This document shows positions 21,138-35,012 of a stretch of DNA of 64,000 nt, one piece after another. The translations under genes and the position numbers were made by a program. Each line of letters begins with the position of its first letter. Positions within the stretch are counted from its first letter, which is position 1. The DNA is from Dermatophagoides farinae (taxonomy: Eukaryota > Arthropoda > Arachnida > Sarcoptiformes > Pyroglyphidae). The stretch is taken from contig NC_134683.1 of NCBI RefSeq assembly GCF_024713945.1, forward strand, positions 4,031,501-4,095,500, given 5' to 3'. The notes below the pieces were generated by a model, which did no database searches, was not told where the DNA came from, and saw only the letters and a program-made list of their open reading frames with translations.

Positions 21138-23973
21138 TTTTTCAATTATTTTCCTACGCGGTAAATCGGGTGTGGATGAACTGAAAAATGAATCAAATCA
21201 AGCCGACAAGACACGTTGATAGTTGATCAAATAAAAAAAAAGATGGATAAATTGAAAACACGGTAATTGAAACATGGAAACGATGGCAAACTCATTCAAT
21301 CCAATTTTGATGACGATGATGATTTAGTAACCAATGGTGATCAATCGACACAGACACGAACAATAAACATCCGAAAAAAAAGTATTTAAAAAAACAAAAC
21401 ATTGTATATCAACAACAACAACAGCAACAGCAATCTTTTGCTTATTCACATTCCTATGAACGATGAATAATGGCGATGATGATGATGATGATCTATGAAA
21501 CGAAATGAAAAAATCAAAATCAAAAAAAAAAAAATGATAAAATTTTATATGTGTGCACGTATTATGTGAAAATAACAAATGTTCGAATAATCAACAAAAC
21601 AAACAAAACAAAACAAAAAAAAAAACATTCGAATATTGCCAATGATTATGATGATGATGATTGACATTCATTTGAATTTGGTCATCATAATCATCATCAA
21701 AAAAAATGTCTTATCAAATGTATGATTCATTCGAATATCATCAATCAATTAATCAATGTAAAAAGTTAACAAGAGTGAAATAACCAGCCAACCACCATAG
21801 TGATCATAATCATGTACGAACTAAGCGAAATTAGAATGATAATGTTTTCAGGTAAGAAATATTCAAGTTTTCAATCATCATCATCATCATCATCCTACGT
21901 TATTATTCTCAGTTCTTTTTCTATAATGAACAACAAAGTGTTTTGAATTTTTTCTTTCTTCTTCAACTCTGTTTCGATGATTCATTCCTTTCATTCTCAA
22001 ACCTTTTTTGGGTATTTTAAAGAGAAAGAAAAAACAAACTTTGTTGTCGAGTATAAGTTGTATATTTTTGTTTTTCGTCTTGTTGTTGTTTTTGTAAATT
22101 TTTTGTTGTTGTTGTTGTTTTTACACATTTCTGGTCAAAGCCTGATCAGATATCTTTTTTTTCTCTTTGTTTTCATCTTGTTTTCATCATTCATTCAAAA
22201 GGTGTCGGTTTTGATTTTCGCAAACATTTTATAACTATCAACAGTGAGAATGAATTAATGAATGAATGAATCATCGAACCACGCTTTGTATCACACTGGC
22301 AAATCATACATCGAATGTTTGTTTGTTTGTTTTTTGTCATCATCAAAAAATTTTTATATTCAGGGCGTAATTGATTTTCTGATTATCATCATCATTGAAA
22401 TTCTCACCTTTTTGTGGATGAAAGAAAACCAACCCAAAAAAAATGATGATGATGATATGCTAATCGATGAACGTTTTACATAAATAATTATCGAAACAAA
22501 CAATAAAATCAACTATATCGATAACATCGATGATGATATGATCTATGGATAATCATCGCACATAACACACACACACCTTTTTTTTGGTACGATATTGATA
22601 ATTGTTTTTTTTTGTTTTCACTTTGAAAAAAAAATTTTTTTATTAATTCTCTCGATTTGGTTTGTTTACTTTGTTGTTGTTGTTGTTGCTGTTTATTCAG
22701 GAGATCACAAGTGATTTGTTCATGAATATTCATTGAATCATGGAATTTTCACGAATAATACGCACACACACACATATTACAAAGTGGCGATTCGATATTT
22801 TCATTTGTTTGTTGCAGGAAAACTTTCTGCAAACAACAACAACAACAACAATGGAAATTGTTGATCCAAATTCAAAAATCACATTCGACATCAAGAAGAA
22901 ACCAAAGTGTTAAATGTTGCAAAAAATATTGTAATTCAAATTTCCTGGCATGTTCTTCTTAATCATTTTATCCAGTTTACTGTTGTTTTTGTGAATTAAC
23001 ATTAATCAAGTACATTATTGTTTTTATTATATATAACCATCATCATCATCCACCACCGCCTTCATCATCATCATCATCATCAAGTGCTGTCAATTTTAAT
23101 TGAAATTAATTCATAACTTGTGTACATTTAATTTTCTTGTTGACAAAAATTTGATTCATTCAAAATATGTGTGTACGTGTTTGTATTGTTGTTGTTCAAT
23201 TTGATTCATTCTGTATTACTGAATTTCCGGTTTTTATGTTTCATTATCATCATTCATTCATTAAACACGTTGATCATCAATGTTTCTGGCTCGGTTTTTT
23301 TTATCAAATCATTTTCAACACTTATACACGAACACATGCACATAAAATGGCTATAAAATGTAATAAAATATCATCATTCGATTTTGAATTGTTCCAAACA
23401 TCAATAAAAAAATTTTTTTTTGTTGTTGTTTGGTTGGTTGGTTGGTTGGTTAGCGGTACCATCTCATGTCAACATAGACGACATTACATTATAATGAACC
23501 CGGACGCACCCTTTTCTATTATTATTATTATTATTATCACTTCTGTTCCAGAATCTAGAATCTAATCGATCGATTTTGATTATTACAATTTTTAGGGGTT
23601 GTTGTGGTGGGTGGGTGGCTGGCTGGGTGGCTGGTTTTTTTCATCAAATATATTGCTTCTTGAATAAACAAATTGCCAAATTTTATTTTATTATTTCGTA
23701 TCGATTTTCTTCGATCCTGGATCCCCATATCCTGATCATCATCATTCATTTGTATTCAATGATGATGCTGATATGTGTGTGTGTGTGTGTGTATGTGTAT
23801 GGTGGTCGATTCAAAATGGCAGAAGCATCATGATGATGATGATGATCAGTACTGACAACGATTTTTATTCCAGTGTGTGGCTTGAATTTAAAAAAAAACC
23901 TATCAATAGTGGACATACTAAACCAGCAACTCATCGGGAAAATTTTTTTTTTTTTTTTTTTTTGAATTATTGA
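21138..23973. other. Non-coding spacer between divergent genes
   Basis: About 2.8 kb of microsatellite-rich AT sequence containing the 5' flanks of the EGF-like gene (-) and the GPCR gene (+). Repeats include TTG/GTT near 22085-22118, GGTT near 23430-23450 and GTGT near 23773-23792. No domain-bearing frame was found. Confidence 0.6.
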
Positions 23974-25311
23974 ATGAAAATTATGGATCCAACATATTTA
24001 GCAAGTCTAAATAATACTTATGAATTGGAATTATTGAACAATGAATGGCAAATGATTTTGATTGTTTGGTATAGTTCAACAGCAATTTTATCATTAATTT
24101 CAAATGTTTTAGCCATATTTATATTGATAAAATGTGATCGTTTCATGTCAGAGATATGGAAATATCTTGTTAATCTTTCTATTGCCGATATATTGATGGC
24201 CATGTTTTCAATACCATTCACATATACATCATTCATGCTTGGACAATGGATTTTTCCATCATGGCTATGTCCATTTATTCAATCCGTACAGCTTTGTTCT
24301 GTTTATGTTTCCGTATATACATTGGCCGTAATTGGTTTTGATCGTTATTTTGCCATCATACATCCATTTAATCATCCAATTATTTATTTGAAAACACATC
24401 GTTTAAATGTTATTATAACCATTTGGATAACGGGAATTCTGTTTTCCATCATACAGTTAATGCAAACACGTGCCGTACCATTTCGTTATGGTGATGAAAT
24501 ATTATTTGATTGTAAAGAATTATGGAATCAACAACAAGGACGTTATTATACAATATTTTTATTTATTCTTACATTCGGTTTGCCAATATCGATATTGATA
24601 TTTGTTTATGCATCAATTGGTATACATTTATGGTATAGAAAAATGCCTGGCAATCCGGAAATAATACGTGATTCTGTACAATGGCAACAAAAAATACGTG
24701 TAATCAAAATGTTAATTATGATTGTCATTATTTTCGTCGTTTGTTGGCTACCTATTCATATACATAGTTTTATTGTTTGGTTTCATCCAATTAGATTTCA
24801 AACATACATTGGTTATATGTCATATGTTATATCATTTTTTATTTGCCATTGGCTAGCAATGGCACATAGTTTTCTTAATCCATTTATTTATGGTTTTATG
24901 AGTGAAAATTTCAAGGTTTGTCTAAATTTTCAATTTCATTATGAAAATCGTTTTTTCGTTTTTCTAATTTTCATCTTTCTTATGATGTTTTTTTTTCTCT
25001 AGACAAACTTTCATCGATTATTTTGTATGAATATAAAGAAGAATAAGAAAAAGAAGAAAAAGAAACATTTATTATCAACAAACACGATAGAATGCCAAGT
25101 TGGCGCAGGTAACGGTAATGGTGGTGGTGGTGGTAGTAATGCTGTTCGTATGTTGGGCGTTGTTATTACTGATGATGATAATAATGGTGCATTATGTGTG
25201 GATGATGATAATATTCATATTGCTGAATTAGATAATCTAAGTACAACAAATATGACGACAACAAATATGATGATTACAGAATCGATTATTTCATCTTCAT
25301 ATGACACATGA
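23974..25311 (+). CDS. Class A GPCR, neuropeptide receptor type
   Basis: Two exons, 23974-24915 and 25003-25311, joined in phase 0, give 416 aa. A second ATG at 23983 is equally plausible. Seven transmembrane helices are visible. Rhodopsin-family marks are N in TM1 (LISNVLAIFIL), NLSIADILMA in TM2, a Cys in WLCPFIQSV, the DRY-type box GFDRYFAIIHP, CWLPIH in TM6, and NPFIYGF in TM7. The loop YRKMPGNPE before TM6, the VQxxSVYVSVYTL pattern in TM3 and HWLAMAHSFLNP in TM7 are like RYamide/luqin, NPY-like and tachykinin receptors of arthropods. I infer a peptide ligand of that kind but cannot name it. After the last splice the tail has LFC (possible palmitoylation), a strongly basic K run and a G/D/N/T-rich end. 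Confidence 0.85.
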
Positions 25312-25685
25312 TGGTGACCATGATCTTGATGATCAAAAAAAAAAAAAAAAATCGGTGAATTATTGATCTGAATTTTACTTTACTTGTCACTACAACATTA
25401 TTGATCCAGAAATTATGTTTGTTTGTTTGTTTTTTTTTATTAGTGTGGATATATTGAGATGAAATTTTGAAGATTGTGTTGTGTGTATGATATACCATGA
25501 TTATATTACCATGGTCGCATGTGTGTCTGAATAAATGTCATTTTTTTTTTTTGTTTGATCGAAATAAAATGATTTATAATGTGGAAATAATAAATGTTTC
25601 ATTTGCTTTGTTCGAATGAAAGCAAAGAATATGAATTTATTCATTTTTTTCATCCATTCCATGGTGGTTATCCAATGATTATCGA

Positions 25686-27613
25686 ATGACAAAAATGGCC
25701 AATGAAATCAAATCCAATGATAATAATTCAAATCAACGACAACAACAAAGAATGGCAATCATATTATTGATTATAACAATGTTTGGTGGTTTTTTATATA
25801 TGAAATTTACTGATTTTCTTGTCATAGCATTACAATCACAATTACAGATAAATGGAGATCCAAATGATTTTACAAAAAATTGGCAAGATCCACCGATACC
25901 AATCACCATTGATGCTTATATATTTTCTATTGATAATCCACAAGAATTTGCTAGTGGCCATAGTCGTGCTAAAATACGTGAAATGGGACCATATTCATAT
26001 CGGTAATTTTTTTTAGCAGTAGAATATTTGAATGTTTGTAAATTGTAAAACAAAAAAAAAAAACATTAATCATTTTTTGTTTCAGTTTGGCAATACATAA
26101 AGAAATTGTTTCATTTGAAGATGATAATAGGATAGTTACATTTTTTGATGTACAAAAATTTTATTTTAAAAATCATGAATCACATGGTCAACTCAGTGAC
26201 CGAGTGAATGTGCTTAATTTTCCAGCCTATGTAAGTAAACATTGACAATTGATTAATTAATGGATTGATTGATTGATTTATAAATAGGCAATGGCCAATA
26301 TGGTACGTGGAATGATTGCATCGATGCCATTTTCATTTGGACTTAATCCGATTGTATTCAGTTTGGTTAGCCTATTATTTCTTACACATGGTGAATCAAT
26401 GATCAAACAAAATCTTACAGCTGGTCAACTATTGAATGGTTATCCATTTCGTATATTGGACACTATTGATCGTTTAGCAGCACCATTACGATTGTTTGGT
26501 ATTGAATTACCAGATACCGGTATGCCTGATAATAAATTTGGATTTTTATGGACCAAAAATGGTACAAAAAATGGTCCATATCAAACATATACCGGGCAAG
26601 ATGGTACAGATCTTTTACGAATGGTCACATTTAAAGGACAATATCAATTAGATTTTTATGATAATGATGAATGTAATGCTTTGAATGGAACTGAAGGCAG
26701 TACACTTGGTTTGAATGTACACAGAGATCGCTATTATTATTTATTCACACATGATTTATGTCGAAGTTTAAATGTTATCTATCAACAAGATACATGGGTC
26801 AATGGTTTTCATACATATCGTTTTGGACCAGATCGTAATGCATTTGCAGCGCCAAGAAAAAATCCATTGAATCGTTGTTTTTGTCGCCATATGGATAATG
26901 AAAATCTTTGTGATGGAATATTTGATCTTAGCAAATGTTTAGCCGGTGCACCATTAGCATATTCATTTCCACATTTTCTTTATGCACATTCGGATATTCG
27001 TACCAATGTTGAAAATATGCGGCCATCTGAAAATCGTCATCGTGCTTATATTGATGTAGATCCGGTATGTGTTTTGTTTTTTTTTTTTTGGATTGATTTG
27101 AATGATTGAAATTTTTTTTTAATCATTTATCAGATTACCGGCAGTCCATTTAATGGTGTAGATAAAATACAAATCAATGCATTATTAGAACCGATACCAT
27201 ATCTAAGTGGATATTCGGATGTTCATAGCACTATACTACCATTATTGTGGATGCAAAAAAGTGCTAAAATTGATGATAAACTAAGTGGTGAATTACGTTT
27301 AGCATTATATCCAATTTATGCTGTTTACATTATCATTTATCTACTATTTTTTGGTGGTTTTTCACTATTGACAATTCACATCGCCAGATGGAGCTATCAG
27401 TCTTATAAGGTTTGTATTCTTTTCAAAATTTTCCAATTATTCATTTTTTTTGTTCAAAAAAAAAAAAAAAAATTAACGACAATTTAGATTCGAAGTAATC
27501 GAATACCGCCATCAAGATCTAGTTCAACCGAACCATTGTATCATCAACAACAACAACAACAATCATCAAGTATTCAGATTGATAATCAACAACAATCAAT
27601 CAAAATGAATTGA
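25686..27613 (+). CDS. CD36 family class B scavenger receptor
   Basis: Five exons, 25686-26002, 26086-26230, 26288-27064, 27134-27409 and 27488-27613, sum in frame to 546 aa, within the usual CD36-family range. An N-terminal transmembrane helix (MAIILLIITMFGGFLYMKF) is followed by a large ectodomain with family marks IFSIDNPQEF, IREMGPYSYR, and a Cys-rich segment (RCFCRHMDNENLCDG, then KCLAGAPLAYSFPHFL). A second helix (AVYIIIYLLFFGGFSLLTI) precedes a short tail rich in S and Q. This two-anchor hairpin topology is diagnostic. Family members bind lipids, lipoproteins, pheromones or apoptotic cells (croquemort, SNMP, SCARB1); which role applies here cannot be read from the sequence. Start codons at 25686 and 25695 are both possible. 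Confidence 0.95.
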
Positions 27614-27657
27614 ATTGTTTAAATATTTTCTCTCCAATGATTGTTTTTTTTAGTTTA

Positions 27658-27663
27658 AATAAA
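27658..27663 (+). terminator. Poly(A) signal AATAAA
   Basis: A canonical AATAAA lies 44 bp after the stop codon of the CD36-family gene on the same strand. Confidence 0.5.
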
Positions 27664-30398
27664 AATTGTTATTAGGAAGAAATTAGACACCAAACTTGGT
27701 GTCAAAACAATATAACAATATATATTAATTATGACTTCAATCGGTCGATCATCTCGTTTCCGGGGATCAGAAAACCCGGAAAGAAAATGTTTACCTCGAA
27801 ACAGTTTCATATTTATTATTATTATGCTGAAATCCATTACCGTTATTGATTTCCGTTCAGGAAAAAAAAATTTTTTATGGTGATAATCTATGATGATCAT
27901 TTTTGTTGTATGCTAATCGATTGAATCCAACCAGATGTTTTGAGGAGAGAAAAAAAAAGAGCCGCAATGGCGTAATCAAGATATCAACAACACCACTACC
28001 CCACAATTTAAGCTCATTGGATTTTACCGTTTCATCTTGTAATGGAAAAACAACTTTGTCAAAAAAAATGTATGATCATATACAAAATTGAACCATCCAT
28101 ATAAGACGTACAACATATAGAAAAAAATTTTATTTACACAGAAAAAAATCGTGATAAAACGATAGTAACAATTTTTTTTTAACCAGAAAAAAAATAAAAG
28201 GTAGTAGCATAACGACAAATAAAAAAACGTTCTTATAAACGGTAAAATGTCATTTTGTCACTACAAAATTCATACCACTACTACTACAACTATTCATTAC
28301 ACATAATGCTCTTGTTTATTCATTTGTTTGTTTGTTGTGAGTCCACAATACACAACCACACAACAACTAGCGGCATATAATTGTTATATGAATGATAAAT
28401 TTTAATCGTCGTCGTCGTCGTCGTTGTTGTTGTTGTTAGCGTTAGCGTTAGCGTTCGATGTTTTTTTTTCAATTTTCAATGTTTACGTCTTTCACTTTCA
28501 AAGTGAATTAATAAATTATTATATTATATTTTTTTTTTCGTTCACCATTTTGATCTTGTTGTTGTCGTTTTCGTAATTATCATCTTCTTCAAATCATCAT
28601 CGTCATCATTCATTGTGTGTGTTTGTTTGTTTTCGTCGAGTTGGTTGTGTCTTTATTGTTGATATAATGTTGAATTAAATTCAATAACATCAATAGGAAA
28701 CAATAAAAAAAACGCAACAACCAAATGTAAGACACACACTCACCAGACCTAGACCAGTATAATGAAAAAAAAAATGTATCAAACAACCAATAAAAAACAA
28801 CATTCATCATCATCATCATCATCATTTGACAATATATAAATCAATTATTCGACACCTGTTTTTTTTTTGTGTGTGTGTGTGTATGAAAATCAACATTTTG
28901 CCTGAATTTTATCTATATAGATATATAAATTTGACTTTCAACAACAGCAAAAAAAAAAAAAAAAATGGTTAACCTTATAATGTATCAAATAAGAAAAGTA
29001 AATTTGAATATATTTATCCCATTTATCATTGATGATTATCACCGAACAAATTGATCATTTATCTTTTTATTTTTTGAACAACAAATTGAAACTGAACAAC
29101 AAAAAAAAAGTATTTCTGCTGTAATTGGCGAAAAAAAAAAAATTTTTTCCATTTCCCATTCATTCGTGTTTTTTTTTCTTTGCTCATTTCTGTTTCACTT
29201 TCATCATCTTCATTATTATCATCATAACAACATCAATTTGATCAGCCATTCATTCATATAATGTAACCATATTTTCTAATAATCATTGTAACATCGGATT
29301 CATCATTATCATCAACTCATCAACATTTTTTTTTAATCTCTGTATGTATGTTCAAATGTAGTCTTTTTCCATTTCTCTCAAAATTTTTCTCTCTCTCTCT
29401 CTCTATCTATCTCTTTTCTATGGATCGATTTGATTAAGAAACACCGTTAATCTCTTGAAAAATGAATGAAAAAAAAAGAGAAAAGGCCAAATTCGTTTAT
29501 AGTTATGACGCAATTTCTTTTGAAATTGTTCCAAATTGAAATGAAAAATTTTACAATTTTTTTTTCTTGCTGTTTATGCTGCTAGATCTTGAAATTTGGT
29601 TTTGGCCTGTTTGTTTGTGTGTGTGTTTGAAAAACGCCCTTATCTTCTACTATAGTGGATGTCATTTGATCATGAAACTTGGTGTTATGTGTTGTTTTTT
29701 TTTTTTTTGTTTGTATGGATGGTTCCACCAGTGATATATAAATAATAATTTGCTTTTAATTTTGAAATTTTTTTTGTTGTTGTTAAAAATCTGATGTAGT
29801 TATTATTATGTAATTTATTAGTGTGTTGTAATATCAGATTTTCCTTTTTTTTCTTGTGATTGATTTCATCCCATTTGATGATTGATTGATTGATTTATAA
29901 TTGAAAAGAAAATTCCGCGATTGGATTTCTTGTCAAAATTTTTTTTTGTTTCATTTTCGTTGATCATCAACAATAGCAATATTTATTTGTTGTTATCAAT
30001 TTCAACATTTTCAATTAACTATTTGTTTTTTTTGGTTCGTTTTGTACATTTTTTTTTACTCTTATCCATTTTGATCGATTGATTGATTGATTGGATTGAA
30101 CTGTAATGTAGTGTTTTGTTTGTTTGTGTGTGATAAGAATGAAATTTTGTTTTTCAAAGTCTATAAATGTGTATTATGAGCAAGTGTGAATGAATCTTGA
30201 CGAAAAAAAAATTGAGTTGATGGTCATCATTGAATTACAGAATTTCCATTCATTTATTTATCTTTCAATGTACTTTTTTTTGTTGTCTGGTTGATTAATG
30301 CTAATTTGTTTTTTATTTTGTTTATGATTTTGAAATTTAGCCAATCAATTTTTGACATTCGAATGAAATAATAATTTTCATCATATATATATTTCGAA
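27664..30398. other. Non-coding spacer upstream of the myotubularin gene
   Basis: Mostly AT-rich repeats (GTC/GTT near 28408-28437, CT near 29390-29404, GATT near 29880). A short palindrome, GACACCAAACTTGGTGTC, is at about 27687. No frame with a recognisable domain was found. Confidence 0.6.
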
Positions 30399-33300
30399 AT
30401 GAACGAATCATCATCATTATTACCGAATGGTTCTGGTATTAATAATAATGATAAAGAATCAATAAAAATAGCCGAAATGAAGATTGAACAATCACAACAA
30501 CGAGAAGATATTAGTGTAGAAACAACTGATAATAATGTTGTTACTGTTGTTGATGGATGTTTATGTGAAAAATCATCACCATCGATAATCGATAATGGTG
30601 ATGTAAAACAAGATCAACAACAATTAATTACCGATAATTATGAATTAAATGATCGAAATTTGGATGCAACAACAACGACAACATCAACAACAATTAGTGA
30701 TACAGCAAGTGAATCATCATCATCAAATAATTCTGATGATAATCATGATGTAAATCATCATAATCATATGGCCGGTATTATTATGTGTAATAATCGTAAT
30801 CAAAATGAAAATGAAACGAACAAAATTGATCATGATCATTTAATTGATAATAATAATGGTGATAAAGGTCAACAACAACCGTCAACAATGATACAATCAA
30901 CTGCCAATCATCATCATCATCAAATAGCACAACAACAACAGGTACCGTTTCCATTATTAGCAGGTGAATCATTGCAACATCATGAAACGACGAATGATTA
31001 TCAAATTTTCTTGACAAATTATCGATTTTTTGTAAAAAATATTATTATTCAACATAAACGATCATCAATAATGATACCATCATCACCACAACAGCAACAT
31101 TTACAAACAACGACACCATCAACAATTACAATGAATGGTGGTACTACAGCTGTTTGTTTTCAGAATGGTATAAATGGTCATGTAACAATTAAAAATAATA
31201 ATAATAATAAATCTCATCTTAATAATAATAATAATAATCAATTAAATTATCTACAACAACAAAATGATCATCGTACTAATTATCATCAACATTCGAATGA
31301 TCAGCGGCAAGAATTTTTTATACCAATCAATAATATTGATTGGATAGAGATACGTGACATTTATTTTCTTACAATTTATACAAAATATATTGAATCATTT
31401 GTATTGACGTTTGATAATCAAGAATCAATACAACAATGGCATAAACGTTTATGTGATATACAACAGATTGATATTAATAAATTGTTCTGTTTTCAATTCT
31501 ATCGTGAATTGGCCATTGGCATTGATAATAATCATCATAATAATCATATTATTAATAACAAATTTATAAATTTGTTTTCAAATAATCAAGATGTGATTGA
31601 AAAATTATATCGCCAATCTAATCATTTGATTCATTTTGAATTTAAAAGAATGAATTTTAAAAATAATGATGATAATGATAATGATCAACAACAACAACAA
31701 TCATGGCGTATTTGTGATTTGAATAAAGACTTCAAGTTCTGTAATAGTTATCCAGAATATTTTATTGTACCAGCAGATATAACAGATAAAGAATTGGAAT
31801 ATATTGCAAATTTTCGTTATTCAAGACGTATACCAGTAGTGGTTTGGCGTAATCGTCATAATGGTTGTGTTATAATGCGTTCATCACAGCCAGTTGTTGG
31901 TTGGTTTTTTGGCCGTTGTAATCAAGATGAAAAAATGTTGCAAAAAGTATTGAAAATATGTCAACGTGATACACAATATAATTATTATGGTGGTGGTGGT
32001 GGTGGTGATAATTTAATGATGACAACAACAAAATTGACAAACGGTGGCAATATGATTAATAGTAATGGAACTACAACACCTGCACTATACAATGGTAATG
32101 GAAATCATATGGATCATAATCAATCAATTAAAATGAATGGTGGTGGTGATGGTTTTAAATTATTGTCAAATGGTGGTAGTACGACGACAACAACAGCAAC
32201 GAAACAACAACAAACGAATCATTCCACTGTTGTTGATCAAGATTCTTCAAATGATGATGATAACGATGATGATGATGATGATGATCAATCAAATAATAAT
32301 AAGCTATTAATATTGGATGCAAGATCATATACAGCTGCATTTGCTAATCGTGCATTAGGTGGTGGTTGTGAATGTCCAGAATATTATACAAATTGTGATA
32401 TACAATTTATGGGTTTAAATAATATACATGGTATACGGAAAAGTTTTTATAATTTACGTTATATATGTGAATCATCACAGATTGATCAATCAAAGTAAGT
32501 GGAATATTTTTGTTTGTTTTGTAAACTGTACAATTATTAATTTATCATTTATTAAACACAGTTGGTATACATTATTGGATAATACAAAATGGCTTCATAA
32601 TCTAGCTAGTCTATTGAAAGCTGCCGTTGTTGTTGTTGATGCAATCACTATACAAGAACGTCCTGTGCTGGTACATTGTTCAGATGGTTGGGATCGTACA
32701 CCGCAAGTTATTGCATTGGCTGAATTAATGCTTGATCCATTTTATCGTACAATTGATGGTTTTAAAATTTTAATCGAAAAAGAATGGCTACAATATGGTC
32801 ATAAATTTGCTGATCGTTGTCGTAGTAGTACATTGAATATTGATCCAAATGAACGTTGTCCAGTGTTTCTGCAATGGGTTGATTGTGTTCATCAATTGGT
32901 CAAACAATTTCCACGAGAATTTGAATTTAATGTTTTCTATCTGGTAATTATTGTCATGTTTTGTTTTTGTACATTAGCATTTATTTTGATTTACTTTTAC
33001 TTTAGATGAAACTTGTCTATCATTCATATTCATGTTTGTTTGGTACATTCACCTGTAATACTGTTCAAGAACGTCGTTCATATCAGGTGTATGAGAAAAC
33101 AATATCATTATGGTCATATTTTGAAATGAATCGAGCCAATTTTATCAATTATCTTTATTTGCCAACGCTTGAGGTATTTATTTATTTATTTATTGTTGAA
33201 TGAAATTCATGAATTTTCGTAATTATAATTTGAATTTGAATTTTTTCATCAACAAAACAAACAAAGGTATTACGGCCTTCATGTCGTGTAAAGGATATAA

Positions 33301-34310
33301 TATTTTGGAATGAAATATATGTACCTGTATCAAATAATGGAACCGATGTAACGAATATGGCAATATCATCATGTAATGGTATTTGTAATCATCATGGAAC
33401 AGCATCGACAGCAGCTGTTGTTTCATTGGCCACCAATCGATCGACTATTGCCAATACAAATAATGAACAATTTGATTGTCAACATGAAACTAAATGTCAA
33501 TCACAATCTAAATGTGATCTTAATCGTTCAGCATCATATGAAAGTTTGGCCAATTTTGATATGAAACAGTCACAGCCACCACAACCACAACCACCGCCAT
33601 CTACTAATTACAATGATAGAAATTTACCATCATCAATAAAACATTTTACAGATACAACAATATCATCATCATCAGTAACAATATTGAATAGACATTTAAG
33701 CGATACATGTCTATTCAAAAGATCAAATCAAATTTTTAATAATTATGCATTGGCAACAACGCCATATATGACAAATGGATTGATGATTACAGATAATCGA
33801 ATTAATTGTGATAATAATGATGATGATATGGACGAAATGTCTAAACATCAACCTCCCATAATGAACGGATTAGCCAACAATAACAACAATATCAACAAAC
33901 ATTCGAATATGATAATGAGAATGGTTAATAATAATGGATATGATATTGAAGATTGTCATCTTTTATCATCAACATTATCATCATCACAAAATAAACCTGC
34001 TACATATGTTAATTGTAATGGATCATCAAAAACGTTGATGAATCATCAGCCAAATAATTTATCAACAACAACAACAAGTACAGATAGTAATTTGTCTACC
34101 ATATTCGATATTGATGGTCAAATTATTGGTCATAATAATAATAGCCGACTACAACTGCAACAATTGATCAATTATCATAAGGTATTTTTGTTCAAGTTTT
34201 ATAATTGACTAGAAACCATTTTAATTTCAATTTTTGTTTCCAATTTCATCGTGATACATTAGAATATGATCAAACGGCTAACGAGTCAATTGAATTTTAA
34301 GAAATCATAA
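30399..34310 (+). CDS. Myotubularin-related phosphatase (MTMR3/4-like), complete copy
   Basis: Five exons, 30399-32494, 32562-32943, 33006-33173, 33267-34181 and 34263-34310, sum in frame to 1202 aa. An N-terminal ~180-residue low-complexity tail is followed by a PH-GRAM domain (about 181-350; FPLLAGESL, IFLTNYRFFVKN, WIEIRDIYFLT). The phosphatase core then starts near residue 440 (FRYSRRIPVVVWRN, SQPVVGWFFGRC), with an acidic/G/N insert before the C-terminal half. The active site LVHCSDGWDRT has the intact C-x5-R (Cys738, Arg744). Following text such as GHKFADRC, CPVFLQWVDCVHQLVKQFP and YSCLFGTF points to the MTMR3/4 subgroup, which removes the 3-phosphate from PI3P and PI(3,5)P2 on endosomes. 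The C-terminal FYVE finger usual in that subgroup is not visible; the frame ends after a Q/L segment. Exon 2 onward is duplicated downstream. Confidence 0.92.
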
Positions 34311-35012
34311 TAACTACGAAAAAAAATCCAATATGATGACAATACATTCCATAATCGAATCAAAAACGATATATAATGATGGAATGATATATACCGATAA
34401 CGATCAATAAAACAAAAAAAAAAAACAAAACAAAACCACAAACAACAACTTTCTTCTCTTGAATGGAAAAAAATCCTAGTCGTAAATCTATTATATCGTG
34501 TTTCCGTTTCTTCTGTCTTTCCTTCCACCCGTCTCCCCCCCAAAAAAAATGAAATCATTTCATTATCATCATCGTCATCATCATCGTCAACACAACAACA
34601 AACAACAGTGCAAAATACCAAGTTATGGATAATGGAACATCATTTTTTTTCCTTCTTACAAAAACAAAAATTTTTAAAATTTCTTTTAGTTTTGTTTTTT
34701 TCCTACTTGTTATTATATATATTTATTGATGTGTTGTCACACACACATACACACACCTCTATTATTGTCCAAACAAAACAAATACAAAATCATCATCCAC
34801 CCAATTTGTCTTTGTTATTTTCCCTTTGTCACACCTACACACACACACACCTCACTTTCTATTTTACCTTTAAATTTGTTTGTTAATTTGTGACTACTAC
34901 CTATTATTATATATTACAAGAAATATTAAATGTTTCTATTTCTACTTTTAAAAATTAATTGATCATCATCATTTTATTTAAACTTTTTTTCTATGACAAT
35001 TTAATCACATTT

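Noticed and set aside
27684-27706. Palindrome GACACCAAACTTGGTGTC as a terminator or operator
   Set aside because: Isolated 8-bp stem in a eukaryotic spacer, with no T-run or gene end attached; short palindromes are expected by chance.
28436-28456. GTTAGC repeats resembling telomere sequence
   Set aside because: Only three units and not the arthropod TTAGG motif; part of a longer GTT/GTC microsatellite.
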